Below are positions 45,819 through 54,977 of a DNA stretch of 64,000 bases, piece by piece. Below the pieces are notes generated by a model. The model had not been told where the DNA came from. It saw only the letters and a list, made by a program, of their open reading frames with translations, and ran no database searches. Position numbers and translations under genes: made by a program. The stretch's first letter is position 1, and every line of letters begins with the position of its first letter. This stretch comes from Desulforhopalus sp. IMCC35007 (GTDB lineage: Bacteria > Desulfobacterota > Desulfobulbia > Desulfobulbales > Desulfocapsaceae), in NCBI RefSeq assembly GCF_005116575.1, contig NZ_SWCN01000004.1, forward strand, positions 1-64,000, in the 5' to 3' direction.

Positions 45819-47416
45819 CTCCAATTGATTTTCCCTGGATAATTGAGCACAAGGAAGAGAGATGCACTCTCTGCGGACAATGTACTGCTGTTTGTCCCAA
45901 AGGAGCGATCGTCCTGGCCCACATGCGCAAGAGAGTTCCAAAGCTCGACGTTTTCCAGAAAAAAAGAGGCAACGACTACCGAACATTTACAGGGATTCGT
46001 CAGGAAACTGATCCGGCCAAACTCTGTATCGGCTGTGGAATGTGTTCAATGGTCTGCCCCAACGATGCGATTACACCCCACCCCGGCACTAATGAAAACA
46101 GAACTGTTTTCTTTAATAACCGTAAAGGTGAGCCCCTTAAACGTGGCGGTAGAAGAAATAATCCGGGTGCAACACTTCTCGATCAAATTATGTTTGACCG
46201 GATCTCCATGCTTACTGACCCAGCACTTGACGCCGGGCGCCATGAATTTACGGTCACCACCTCCCTTGGACGGGTTCTTTCTCCCGAGGATTTTCTCGAC
46301 CGGACCATAAACGGTGGCTGGATTCCGCCCACCCGTGAGATCTTTCCTTTCATCATCGGTTCCATGTCTTTTGGCGCACTGTCACCAAACATGTGGCTTG
46401 GCCTTCTCCAGGGCGTGGCCTACTGCAATGAGGTCTTAGGAATTCCTGTTGTCATGTGTACCGGCGAAGGAGGCTGCCCGCCATGGATCCTCAGAAGTCC
46501 TTATCTTAAATATATCATTTTGCAGATTGCATCGGGCTATTTCGGCTGGGATGAGATCATCAGGGCCATTCCGGAAATGCAGTGTCAACCTGCGGCAATC
46601 GAGATCAAATATGGCCAGGGCGCAAAGCCCGGCGATGGCGGCCTTCTCATGTGGTACAAGGTCTCTAAGCTGATCGCCCGTCTGCGTGGCGTTCCCGAAG
46701 GCGTGGACCTGCCGTCACCTCCGGTGCATCAGACCCTTTACTCCATTGAGGAAAGTGTCATGAAAATGATCCAGACCCTCTCCACGGCTTTTGATCATAA
46801 GGTGCCTGTGTATCCCAAGATTTCTGCCTCCACGTCAGCCAAGTCCGTACTGAACAATCTTGTGAGAAACCCCTACGCGGCAGGCCTCATGATTGATGGT
46901 ATCGATGGTGGCACCGGGGCTGCCTATAATGTCTCCATGGAAGCCACCGGCCATCCGATTGCATCCTGTGTCCGAGACTGCTATCTTGATCTTGCAGCCC
47001 AGGGCAAGCAGAATGAGATTCCCATCTTTGCAGCAGGCGGTATCGGTAAAAATGGTAACGTTGCTCAAAATGGTATGGCCATGGTCATGCTTGGAGCCTC
47101 AGGGGTACACATCGGTAAATACATCATGCAGGCGGTTGCAGGTTGTCTTGGAAACGAGATGAACCGATGTAATGTCTGCAACTTAGGCATCTGTCCAAAA
47201 GGTATAACCAGTCAGAATCCTAAACTCTACCGTCGTCTTGACCCGGATATGGTTGCAGAAAGAGTCGCGGAAACCTTTATGTCGATAAACACAGAGATAA
47301 AGAAAATCATGGCACCTCTTGGCAGGTCTCAAAGCCTGCCTGTGGGTATGTCAGATGCTATCGGCATTGGTAATCAAGCGGCTGCAGACCGGTTAAAAAT
47401 CAAGTACGTCTGCTAG
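45776..47416 (+). CDS. gltB: Glutamate synthase FMN domain with ferredoxin domains (archaeal-type GltB)
   Basis: 546 residues. Two [4Fe-4S] ferredoxin motifs open the protein: C30-x2-C33-x2-C36-x3-C40 and C84-x2-C87-x2-C90-x3-C94. The FMN-binding TIM barrel follows (about 175-500): GTGEGGCPPWIL-type region, IDGIDGGTGAAYN and AAGGIGKNGNVAQNGMAMVMLGASG. A Cys-rich loop (CNVCNLGICPKGI, near residue 464) supplies the [3Fe-4S] cluster. It makes glutamate from 2-oxoglutarate and ammonia delivered by the preceding subunit. The GXGXG domain is on the next gene. Symbol by family. Confidence 0.9.
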   Translation: MVPVRSVSITPSSLAPIDFPWIIEHKEERCTLCGQCTAVCPKGAIVLAHMRKRVPKLDVFQKKRGNDYRTFTGIRQETDPAKLCIGCGMCSMVCPNDAITPHPGTNENRTVFFNNRKGEPLKRGGRRNNPGATLLDQIMFDRISMLTDPALDAGRHEFTVTTSLGRVLSPEDFLDRTINGGWIPPTREIFPFIIGSMSFGALSPNMWLGLLQGVAYCNEVLGIPVVMCTGEGGCPPWILRSPYLKYIILQIASGYFGWDEIIRAIPEMQCQPAAIEIKYGQGAKPGDGGLLMWYKVSKLIARLRGVPEGVDLPSPPVHQTLYSIEESVMKMIQTLSTAFDHKVPVYPKISASTSAKSVLNNLVRNPYAAGLMIDGIDGGTGAAYNVSMEATGHPIASCVRDCYLDLAAQGKQNEIPIFAAGGIGKNGNVAQNGMAMVMLGASGVHIGKYIMQAVAGCLGNEMNRCNVCNLGICPKGITSQNPKLYRRLDPDMVAERVAETFMSINTEIKKIMAPLGRSQSLPVGMSDAIGIGNQAAADRLKIKYVC

Positions 47417-47581
47417 GATACCTGAAACTGATGGAATCTCTGCATAACTATTGACCTGTCTACGGTTTGTATAGCAGATTCAACCCTCAATCCTGTGGCT
47501 ATTCTATGCAGTTATGTAATTTTAGAGGAAGTGAAGAAGACAATATAATATCTCATTCACACCTGATATAAGGAGTTTTCA

Positions 47582-49939
47582 GTGGCTACAACAGTTGTAA
47601 AAGGTCTTAATGAAGCAGGCGCTCGCATCGGCTCAATGAAATTTGAAAAGCTGGTACGAGACGCTGCCGCACATTCAAATGACCTGACACTCGAATCTTT
47701 TGGTCAACACAACATCGGAATCCGTCTCCAGCGTGAAGACGGCCTCACCATCACTGTCAAAGGACCTTCTGGTCAAAGACTTGGCTGCATGGGGCAACCC
47801 GGCACCAGAATCATCTGCGAAGGTGCAACTTCAGATGATGTCGGTTATCTCAATATTGGAGCTGAGATCTCCGTTTTAGGGGATGCGACCAACGGTGCCT
47901 GTAACGCCATGGCCAATGGCAAGGTTTTTATAGGGGGATCCATTGGTGCCCGTGGCCTTACCATGACCAAATGGAATCCCGACTATGACAGACCTGAGCT
48001 ATGGGTACTCGGCTCCACCGGTGACTCTTTTGCTGAATTTAACTGTGGCGGCACTGCGGTCATCTGCGGGATAAATCCCAAAAATTCAACGAACGTTCTC
48101 GGTTATCGGCCCTGTGTCGGTATGGTCGGTGGTCTTATCTATTTTCGCGGGAAAATAGACGATTCCTACTCAAAAACAAATGCAAAACTCAGTCAGCCAG
48201 ATGACCAGCAATGGCAATGGCTCATGGAGAACCTTCCCGGCTATCTGGACAATATACGTCGACCTGACCTCCTGGAGACCCTGTCAAAACGCGATGAATG
48301 GAATATTTTAATCGCAATTACTCCTCAGGAAAGGGCCTTGATGTTTTCCGGGCCCATGGCCATGGCCGAGTTTAGAAATGAACACTGGGTCAAGGCCCTT
48401 GGCGGTGATCCATTACGAGATCTGGCTCCAGGTCTTGACCGTAGCCCTATAGGCACCATCGTCACAGGAGACCTCCGTCGCAAACAACCCTATTGGGCCA
48501 ACGCCGAATCCGCTGCCCCCTGCACCTATTACTGTCCTGTGCACATTCCTACTGTAGATCGGCTCCGACTGATCCGCGAAGGGAAACTGGACGAGGCCTA
48601 CCAGATGCTGCTCCATTATACCCCATTGCCAGCATCGGTATGTGGTGCCGTCTGCCCGAATCTTTGTATGGATAACTGTTCCAGACGAGGGGTTGATACT
48701 GCAATTGATGTACAGGTCTTAGGGCAGGCTGTTGGCACTGCTACCCCACCACCTTTTGCCGAACCTCTTGGAAAGAAAGTTGCCATCATCGGAGGAGGAC
48801 CTGCCGGCATGAACGTTGCCTGGCAACTTGCCCTTGCCGGAATTGAATCACACATCTTCGAGCAGGATGATATGATCGGTGGCAAACTGGCACAGGTTAT
48901 CCCATGGGAAAGGCTATCCCAGGCTATATGGGATGAAGAAGTTAAGCGTTTTTTAAATACACCCTACATATCTGTGAGCCTTAAAACGGAAATGACCAGG
49001 GATAAATTCAGCCAGCTCCAGAAAGATTTTGATTATGTCGTCGTGGCTGTCGGGACCCATGTCCCAAGACGGATAGCGTTTCCAGGCAACGAGAAGGTAC
49101 TCGCAGCTCTTGATTTCCTCAAAAAAGCCAAATCAGATAAACCTCTGCCTGTGGGCAAGCAGGTCGTCGTTATTGGGGCAGGAAACGTCGGTTGTGATGT
49201 GGCCTGTGAGGCCTACCGGCTGGGCGCCGATAAAGTCACGCTGATTGATATACAAAAACCTCTGGCATTTGGAAAAGAAAAAGAGGCGGCTGAGGCGTTA
49301 GGTGCCACCTTCAGGTGGCCCGTGACCACCAATGAGGTAACAGATGAGGGGCTTATTACAGCTGATGGTGATCTTATCCCGGCCCAAACCGTCATCATCT
49401 CCATAGGTGATGTGCCTGCTCTGTCTTTTCTTCCTGAGTCGGTTGAAACAATGAAAGTTGGTGGAGCTGCCTGGATCAGTACAGACAAGGCACACCTCAC
49501 TTCCGATGCCCAGGTCCTGGCCATTGGAGATGTCGAACGCCCAGGCCTTGCAACCCATGCTCTGGGTGCCGGTAAAACCGCAGCAGAGTTTATCATAGCA
49601 AAAATCAAAGGGCTTGAATGGCAGCCATTTGCTAAACCGCTCATACCTCAAAAAGCCCTGACGATTACGCACTATGTACCCGATGAAGTTGTTGCAACGG
49701 AACAGAACCAGGCGGACCGTTGTCTTTCCTGCGCCTCCTGCAGGGACTGCCACCTGTGCGAGACCATCTGTCCGACAGGTGCTATCAGCAGAAAAGAGCT
49801 CCACCCTGTTACCCAGACGGGCTTTCAGGTTGCTCTTGATGTGGATTACGAATATGTTTCAGATGACAGTAAATGTATTGCCTGTGGTTTCTGTGCAGAT
49901 ACCTGCCCCTGCGGTATCTGGAATATGAATCCGTTTTAA
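47582..49939 (+). CDS. gltD: GXGXG domain fused to GltD-like FAD/Fe-S oxidoreductase
   Basis: 785 residues, GTG start after AAGGAG. Residues 1-240 form a GltB-type GXGXG beta-helix (IGAEISVLGDATNG, IGGSIGARGLT). From about 310 the sequence is the glutamate synthase small-chain type: Cys-rich N-domain (CTYYCPVHIPTVDRL, VCGAVCPNLCMDNC), FAD fold near 400 (IIGGGPAGMNVA) and NADPH fold near 528 (VIGAGNVGCDVA). The C-terminus has two more clusters (CLSCASCRDCHLCETICPTG, CIACGFCADTCPCG). The fusion joins the electron-input half to the domain that in GltB lies C-terminal to FMN. It is the third gene of the split synthase. Confidence 0.9.
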   Translation: MATTVVKGLNEAGARIGSMKFEKLVRDAAAHSNDLTLESFGQHNIGIRLQREDGLTITVKGPSGQRLGCMGQPGTRIICEGATSDDVGYLNIGAEISVLGDATNGACNAMANGKVFIGGSIGARGLTMTKWNPDYDRPELWVLGSTGDSFAEFNCGGTAVICGINPKNSTNVLGYRPCVGMVGGLIYFRGKIDDSYSKTNAKLSQPDDQQWQWLMENLPGYLDNIRRPDLLETLSKRDEWNILIAITPQERALMFSGPMAMAEFRNEHWVKALGGDPLRDLAPGLDRSPIGTIVTGDLRRKQPYWANAESAAPCTYYCPVHIPTVDRLRLIREGKLDEAYQMLLHYTPLPASVCGAVCPNLCMDNCSRRGVDTAIDVQVLGQAVGTATPPPFAEPLGKKVAIIGGGPAGMNVAWQLALAGIESHIFEQDDMIGGKLAQVIPWERLSQAIWDEEVKRFLNTPYISVSLKTEMTRDKFSQLQKDFDYVVVAVGTHVPRRIAFPGNEKVLAALDFLKKAKSDKPLPVGKQVVVIGAGNVGCDVACEAYRLGADKVTLIDIQKPLAFGKEKEAAEALGATFRWPVTTNEVTDEGLITADGDLIPAQTVIISIGDVPALSFLPESVETMKVGGAAWISTDKAHLTSDAQVLAIGDVERPGLATHALGAGKTAAEFIIAKIKGLEWQPFAKPLIPQKALTITHYVPDEVVATEQNQADRCLSCASCRDCHLCETICPTGAISRKELHPVTQTGFQVALDVDYEYVSDDSKCIACGFCADTCPCGIWNMNPF

Positions 49940-49960
49940 TACCTTTTGCAAACTAATACA

Positions 49961-49999
49961 AAAAGGGTTTCAGCTGCTACAGTTGAAACCCTTTTTTTT
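49961..49999. terminator. Strong bidirectional terminator
   Basis: AAAAGGGTTTCA (49961-49972) pairs with TGAAACCCTTTTTTTT (49984-49999), with an A run before and a T run after. It ends the glutamate synthase operon and the facing 90-residue gene. Confidence 0.9.
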
Positions 50000-50270
50000 A
50001 CTTGCGAATCAGCCGAATGCTCACATCATATCGAGTTACATCAATGTCCGCAGGCAGCTGTGACGCATCAGGCACCATAATTGTGAGCACCCTTCCCCGT
50101 ATCGGGTCGGAGGACTCCTTATTTCTTCTCTCCATGCCGGAAGGCCCCGCTATTCCCTTACGGGGTGGACGAACATGCAACAGTTGAGCTTCTATTGCCC
50201 CTGTACTTTTTTCAGGGAGTTTTTTTCCCTGTGCCGGCAATGGAGGCATTGAACCAATTATTATTTCCAT
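49998..50270 (-). CDS. Small hypothetical protein, 90 residues
   Basis: An ORF with ATG preceded by GAGAGGG on the minus strand. No recognised domain. The first half is Pro/Lys-rich and probably disordered (PPLPAQGKKLPEKS, then RPPRKGIAGPSGMERRNKE). The second half is more regular (RGRVLTIMVPDASQLPADIDVTRYDVSIRLIRK) and could make a small beta structure. Its stop lies at the bidirectional terminator. It is divergent from the kinase/phosphatase fusion gene. It could be a real short protein; I cannot name a family. Confidence 0.5.
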   Translation of the reverse strand: MEIIIGSMPPLPAQGKKLPEKSTGAIEAQLLHVRPPRKGIAGPSGMERRNKESSDPIRGRVLTIMVPDASQLPADIDVTRYDVSIRLIRK

Positions 50271-50562
50271 AACAGATACCCTCTCTCATCGTATATCACA
50301 TCATTTCTACTATAACTCCAGAAAAGATTCAAGCCGAACTAACCATGCATTATCAATACCTTAGTCATAAAAAGTAATATTTCATCCCCCCGCCTCACGG
50401 GTCTTTTGCCATGAAAGGCTAACGTTTTGATTTTTGTGCTTATTAATATCTTTTGTACAGCAGTAAATCCTGTTATGATCTTGAAATACCTTTTTACATT
50501 TCCTTACCTTTTTCTTATCCTCTGAGTCAAACAGTTAAACTCTGGAGAAGAGCAAAAAATCT

Positions 50563-52644
50563 ATGCCAGACCCACTCAAAAAGATACTCGAGCCCATTAA
50601 AGATCTTCAGACCATTCGTGGCGTTCAACTGCCTATAGGTCTTGAATTTCTTCAACTCGTTGTAACCGGTCCTCCTGGAGCTGGGAAATCATACTATATC
50701 GAACAGATAAAAGGATGGCCTAACGAAGGGTATCTCGATCTGACCAAGCATGGCTGGTGGAAGAATCAATCCCTTATCTACAGGCCGCGGGAAGTTCATC
50801 TCGGTCTGCCGTTTAAAGGAATAAAAGAGGCTCTCACTGTTTTTGATAAAGAATGGCTGAAAACCGACCCACCTCTTGAGCTCGAGCTCAACAGGATTGT
50901 TCTGCCACCTGTGAAGAAATATTTCTTCCAGACCAATTGGCACAACCGTTATATTTTCGAATTTCTGATCCCAAGACCTTCAACGATATACCAACAACGG
51001 CTGGCAAGACAGGAACAAGGTTATTTTCCAGTGGATGACAATCTCAGCCTTGAGATGGTTCGACAGCAAGTGGCAATCTATCGGGAAGTCGCCCTCTATC
51101 TGCACCGAGCAGGCCTCAATGTGTACCTCAGGAAAGGACTCGACAACCCCCCTTTGTTTTTTGCAGAACCCGGTATTGCAAGTGTGCCCCGCTGGACCCT
51201 GGATAAAATACCCCAAAAGCCAGGACTCAACACCCTCGCCGGCTGGAAATATCTTTTTAGAAGAAAATATCCCATTGAGTGGATTACGGTAACCAATATC
51301 CCGCAAAAAATTCAGCAGGTCAGCCGCATTGCCCACAATGGACGAAGTATTGGACTCTATCTTGGAACCAAAGAGCTTCGCTTCAATCCGGAAATCGCCC
51401 TTGGAGTGAAGAAAAACATTGCCCACAAAAACTGGATAATAAATACAGAAACTTCCTGTTCTACCAAGAAAATCAGAGGATTTATACGGCTGAAAGTTGG
51501 AGAAACAATTGTTATCGGTCGTTCAAATCCGGAGTTTATAGAACTTTTTGATCTCGACGACAGTGTTGGTCTTCGTCACCTCAGCGTCACCAACCGCAAA
51601 GGAGATTTGATACTTACTCCGCTCAGCACGGAATATAGCACAGAAGTCCTCCTCCTGAATGATCTCGATCTTCGAGAGCGACTGGAACGGGGACGCCATA
51701 AGGCTCTTTTGAAAATTCGTCGCATTTACGGCCAGGAGATAGTACCTCTGCCTTCCAAAATGGCCCTTGATTCGATCCGTGCAGTAAATACCCTCCTAAA
51801 GCATGAACCATTTCGGCCGGAAAACGATCAGGGAGTTGCAGGTGGCCTCATTGAACTCACTTCCCAGTCAGCTCCCGTAATTGTCGGCGATCTCCACGCC
51901 CAGGTTGATAATTTTCTGAAAATCTTAAGTGAAAACTGTCTTCTTGACTGTCTGCGGCTAAAAACTGCAACGCTTATCATTCTTGGAGATGCGGTCCATT
52001 CTGAAAATGCCCATGAAATGGATAAGTTTGAAACATCCATGCTCATAATGGACCTGATCATTAGATTAAAACTCACTTTTCCAGAGAACTTTTTTTATCT
52101 GCGGGGAAACCACGACAGCTTCAGCCCTGAAATTAATAAAAACGGTTTCCTGCAAGGGGAACTCTTCAGAGAATACCTGACAGAACATCGTGGTGAAGAA
52201 TATGTGGAAGAGATGACTCACTTTTACAACAATCTTGCCTATGTAGTCTGCTCAACCGACTATCTCTGTTGTCACGCAGGACCTCCGCGGAGCAAGGTAA
52301 CCCGTGCCGAAATTATCAATATGACATCTGACAGTCCACTGATTAAAGAAATGACCCAAAATCGGCTGCAACGCTCCAATCACCTTGGAGGCTACAATAA
52401 GTCTGATGTGAAGCAGTTTCGAAAAGCGTTGGAAATTGCGCCAAAGGCAACATTTTTCGTCGGCCATACCCCTATGGATCCTTTTGGCAGCTATTGGCTC
52501 AACGCGGGTAACATCAAGAATCATCATGTCATTTACAGTGCCCATGACGACGGACCAAGCATTTTTATACGCACAGCACATCGCTTCATGCCAATCAGTT
52601 TTCCGGCAGAACCTCTGACGGAATTTATAAACGATTTGAACTAA
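50563..52644 (+). CDS. P-loop kinase-like / FHA-like / PPP-type metallophosphoesterase fusion
   Basis: 693 residues, no signal or membrane helix. A Walker A motif, GPPGAGKS (36-43), lies in an N-terminal domain (about 1-205) with conserved-looking KHGWWKNQSLIYRPREVHLG (62-81). A mid section (about 300-366) resembles an FHA fold: IVIGRSN (316-322) and DSVGLRHLSV (333-342), i.e. GR...SxxH. The C-terminal third (438-660) is a PPP/calcineurin-type phosphoesterase with all metal motifs: GDLH (442-445), GDAVHS (475-480), GNHD (515-518), His571 in CCHAGPP and His635 in GHTP. I infer a bifunctional kinase/phosphatase, in phosphosignalling or nucleic-acid end repair. Not a known PnkP layout: the order differs and there is no ligase part. 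Confidence 0.7.
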   Translation: MPDPLKKILEPIKDLQTIRGVQLPIGLEFLQLVVTGPPGAGKSYYIEQIKGWPNEGYLDLTKHGWWKNQSLIYRPREVHLGLPFKGIKEALTVFDKEWLKTDPPLELELNRIVLPPVKKYFFQTNWHNRYIFEFLIPRPSTIYQQRLARQEQGYFPVDDNLSLEMVRQQVAIYREVALYLHRAGLNVYLRKGLDNPPLFFAEPGIASVPRWTLDKIPQKPGLNTLAGWKYLFRRKYPIEWITVTNIPQKIQQVSRIAHNGRSIGLYLGTKELRFNPEIALGVKKNIAHKNWIINTETSCSTKKIRGFIRLKVGETIVIGRSNPEFIELFDLDDSVGLRHLSVTNRKGDLILTPLSTEYSTEVLLLNDLDLRERLERGRHKALLKIRRIYGQEIVPLPSKMALDSIRAVNTLLKHEPFRPENDQGVAGGLIELTSQSAPVIVGDLHAQVDNFLKILSENCLLDCLRLKTATLIILGDAVHSENAHEMDKFETSMLIMDLIIRLKLTFPENFFYLRGNHDSFSPEINKNGFLQGELFREYLTEHRGEEYVEEMTHFYNNLAYVVCSTDYLCCHAGPPRSKVTRAEIINMTSDSPLIKEMTQNRLQRSNHLGGYNKSDVKQFRKALEIAPKATFFVGHTPMDPFGSYWLNAGNIKNHHVIYSAHDDGPSIFIRTAHRFMPISFPAEPLTEFINDLN

Positions 52645-52804
52645 GGCCAGTGAAATAACTCCATATAAAAAAACTGCTTGTACCAAAGACAAGACTAACG
52701 CATTATATAATGAAGTCAGCAGCCGTCGGGTGCGTGTCTCACCCCAAGGGCGGACAGTAAAAAACCGTTGACTTATGGGCTACATTTATTAATGAGACTG
52801 ACAT

Positions 52805-52815
52805 CTGTCATACAT
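52805..52815 (+). promoter_or_regulatory. Candidate PhoB half-site upstream of the phosphate genes
   Basis: CTGTCATACAT (52805-52815) matches the 11-base Pho unit (CTGTCATAAAT) at ten of eleven positions. The adjacent unit is poor, so a full two-unit box is not proven. It lies about 100 bp before the DUF47 gene. Confidence 0.3.
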
Positions 52816-52911
52816 AGCACAATCATTTACACAATCTTTTTTACCTGAGATAAGATTTTCCACAACATTACAGATTAAACTACTGTTTTCTTATTTAGAG
52901 GATTAGGTGCC

Positions 52912-53598
52912 ATGCCAATAATGTCCAATCGTCCCCTGTCAGGACTCCTTCGGGGCTCTCCTTTCAAACCGATCCAACAACACATGTCTGTTGTCTTTGC
53001 CTGTGTCTGTCTTATTCCACCATTGTTTGACGCGGTATACAGAAATGACGATGAACAGATGGAAGATTTTTCCAACCAGATCAATCTTCTTGAAACGGAA
53101 GCGGATAAAATCAAATCCACCTTTCGTCTCAATATGCCAAAGTCACTTTTTCTGCCGGTTGACAGAAAGGATTTACTCAGCCTCATTGCCGACCAGGATT
53201 CCATTGCCGACACCTCAGAAGATATAGGCAAGATTTTTCTTTATAGGTCCATGACGGTGCCGGAAGAACTTAAGGACCTGCTTGATGAGCTCCTGGAAGG
53301 AACCATGGAGATAAGCGCTGCAGCCCGTGAGATGATTGAACAACTCGACGAGCTACTTGAACTGGGATTCAGTGGCCGGGAATACGACAAGGTGACCAAA
53401 ATGATCGCCGGAGTGCGCAGGAGTGAGCACAATATTGACGACATTGTCCATCGATGCCGTAAAAAACTCTTTTCAATAGAACGCACACTCGACCCTGTTT
53501 CAGTCATGTTCTGGTACAGGATACTAGAATTGCTTGCGCTGATTTCAGATCAAGCTGAAAATCTTGCAGACCGCGTCCTGCTCTTTCTTTCCAAATAA
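52912..53598 (+). CDS. DUF47/PhoU-like phosphate transport regulator
   Basis: 228 residues, helical, of the DUF47 (TIGR00153-type) family. The N-terminal SPFKPIQQHMSVVFACVCLIPPLFDAVY (about 16-43) and later LETEADKIKSTFRLNMPKSLFLPVDRKDLLSLIADQDSIAD (about 58-98) are typical, with the acidic E/D residues of PhoU-type metal binding. These proteins are encoded next to PiT carriers and are thought to control their activity. The next gene, a PiT transporter, follows after 15 bp, so they form a bicistronic unit. Confidence 0.92.
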   Translation: MPIMSNRPLSGLLRGSPFKPIQQHMSVVFACVCLIPPLFDAVYRNDDEQMEDFSNQINLLETEADKIKSTFRLNMPKSLFLPVDRKDLLSLIADQDSIADTSEDIGKIFLYRSMTVPEELKDLLDELLEGTMEISAAAREMIEQLDELLELGFSGREYDKVTKMIAGVRRSEHNIDDIVHRCRKKLFSIERTLDPVSVMFWYRILELLALISDQAENLADRVLLFLSK

Positions 53599-53613
53599 GG
53601 CTAAAGGTACTCA

Positions 53614-54879
53614 ATGGAAATTATCGCATCGTACGGAACAATCCTGCTCATCCTGGCTGTCATCTTTGGACTCTATATGACTTGGGGAATCGGGGCAAAC
53701 GACCTGGCAAATGCCATGGGCACTTCGGTTGGTGCAGGTGCCGTAAGTGTCAAACAGGCGATATGTATCGCCATTATATTTGAATTTTTAGGAGCCGTCC
53801 TCGCCGGTGGGCATGTTACAGCGACCATCAGAAAAGGGATTATCGACCCATCCTCCATCATCAACAGCCCTGAGATACTGATCTATGGTATGCTGGCCTC
53901 GCTACTCGCTGCTGCCATCTGGCTCATGATTGCGTCCTCAAAGGGCTGGCCGGTTTCAACGACACATTCCATAATTGGCGCACTCATTGGTTTTGCCGTT
54001 GTTGGAATCGGTCCTGAGGCCGTTAAATGGGGCAAGGTAGGTAGTGTTGTTATGAGTTGGGTCGTCTCTCCTGTGATCGGTGGAACCATCTCTTTCCTAC
54101 TGGTTATGAGCACCCGCAAGCTCATCTTCGACACAGATCACCCTCTTAAAAATGCCAAGCGATATGCCCCTGGATACATATTTCTGGTTGGATTTATCAT
54201 TTCTCTTGTTACCATGTTCAAGGGTTTAGCACACCTGAACCTGGAATTAACCACGGTCCAGAGCTTTGCCGTTGCAACATTTATTGGAATACTCACCTCA
54301 GCCATTGGCTGGACGTTTATTCGTAAAATCAAAGATGACCCCAAAGCCAACAGAAGCTTCAGCTATGCCAGCGTGGAAAAAGTCTTCACTCCAATGATGC
54401 TTTTTACCGCCTGTGCAATGGCATTCGCCCACGGTTCAAACGATGTGGCTAATGGCATTGGTCCTCTGGCTGCAATCTACAGCATCATAAGTTCCGGTGG
54501 CGAGGTAATGCAGTCCTCCCCGCTCCCCCTTTGGATTCTGATTCTTGGTGGTTTTGGCATTGTGCTTGGGCTCATCACACTTGGCTACCGAGTCATGCTC
54601 ACTGTGGGTAAAAAAATTACGGAATTGACACCATCAAGAGGTTTTTGTGCCGAGTTGGCCGCCGCAACAACAGTCGTACTCGCTTCCCGCACCGGGCTAC
54701 CTGTCTCCACCACCCATATCCTTGTAGGCTCGGTTTTAGGGGTTGGTCTTGCCCGGGGAATTGGTGCTCTTGACCTGCGGGTTGTCCTCAATATTGTTAT
54801 CTCCTGGCTGGTCACTCTACCGGCTGGTGCAATCATGGCAATGATCACCTTTTTTACACTCAAGGGTATTTTCGGTTAA
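53614..54879 (+). CDS. pit: Inorganic phosphate transporter, PiT family
   Basis: 421 residues, about ten membrane helices in two inverted repeats. Each repeat has the PiT signature: GANDLANAMGTSVGAGA (about 27-43) and AHGSNDVANGIGPLAAI (about 273-289). STTHSIIGALIG and STTHILVGSVLG also occur as a matching pair. It takes up divalent-metal-complexed phosphate with protons or sodium. Preceded by its DUF47 partner, RBS AAAGG. Terminator behind it. Confidence 0.94.
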   Translation: MEIIASYGTILLILAVIFGLYMTWGIGANDLANAMGTSVGAGAVSVKQAICIAIIFEFLGAVLAGGHVTATIRKGIIDPSSIINSPEILIYGMLASLLAAAIWLMIASSKGWPVSTTHSIIGALIGFAVVGIGPEAVKWGKVGSVVMSWVVSPVIGGTISFLLVMSTRKLIFDTDHPLKNAKRYAPGYIFLVGFIISLVTMFKGLAHLNLELTTVQSFAVATFIGILTSAIGWTFIRKIKDDPKANRSFSYASVEKVFTPMMLFTACAMAFAHGSNDVANGIGPLAAIYSIISSGGEVMQSSPLPLWILILGGFGIVLGLITLGYRVMLTVGKKITELTPSRGFCAELAAATTVVLASRTGLPVSTTHILVGSVLGVGLARGIGALDLRVVLNIVISWLVTLPAGAIMAMITFFTLKGIFG

Positions 54880-54911
54880 CCTCAGTGTCATAAACAGATG
54901 AGACCACAGAT

Positions 54912-54948
54912 AAAAAGGCCCGATACCACAAGGTACCGGGCCTTTTTA
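54912..54948. terminator. Bidirectional terminator between pit and the second PBP gene
   Basis: A near-perfect 16-bp stem, AAAAAGGCCCGATACC (54912-54927) with GGTACCGGGCCTTTTT (54932-54947), 4-base loop, with A and T runs on the two sides. It separates convergent genes. Confidence 0.9.
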
Positions 54949-54977
54949 TTTCTCAACCTGAGGTCAACCCTTGTTGA

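Noticed and set aside
52710-52760. Riboswitch-like fold upstream of the DUF47 gene
   Set aside because: A short CGGGTG/CACCC pairing exists but no conserved boxes of any class I know.
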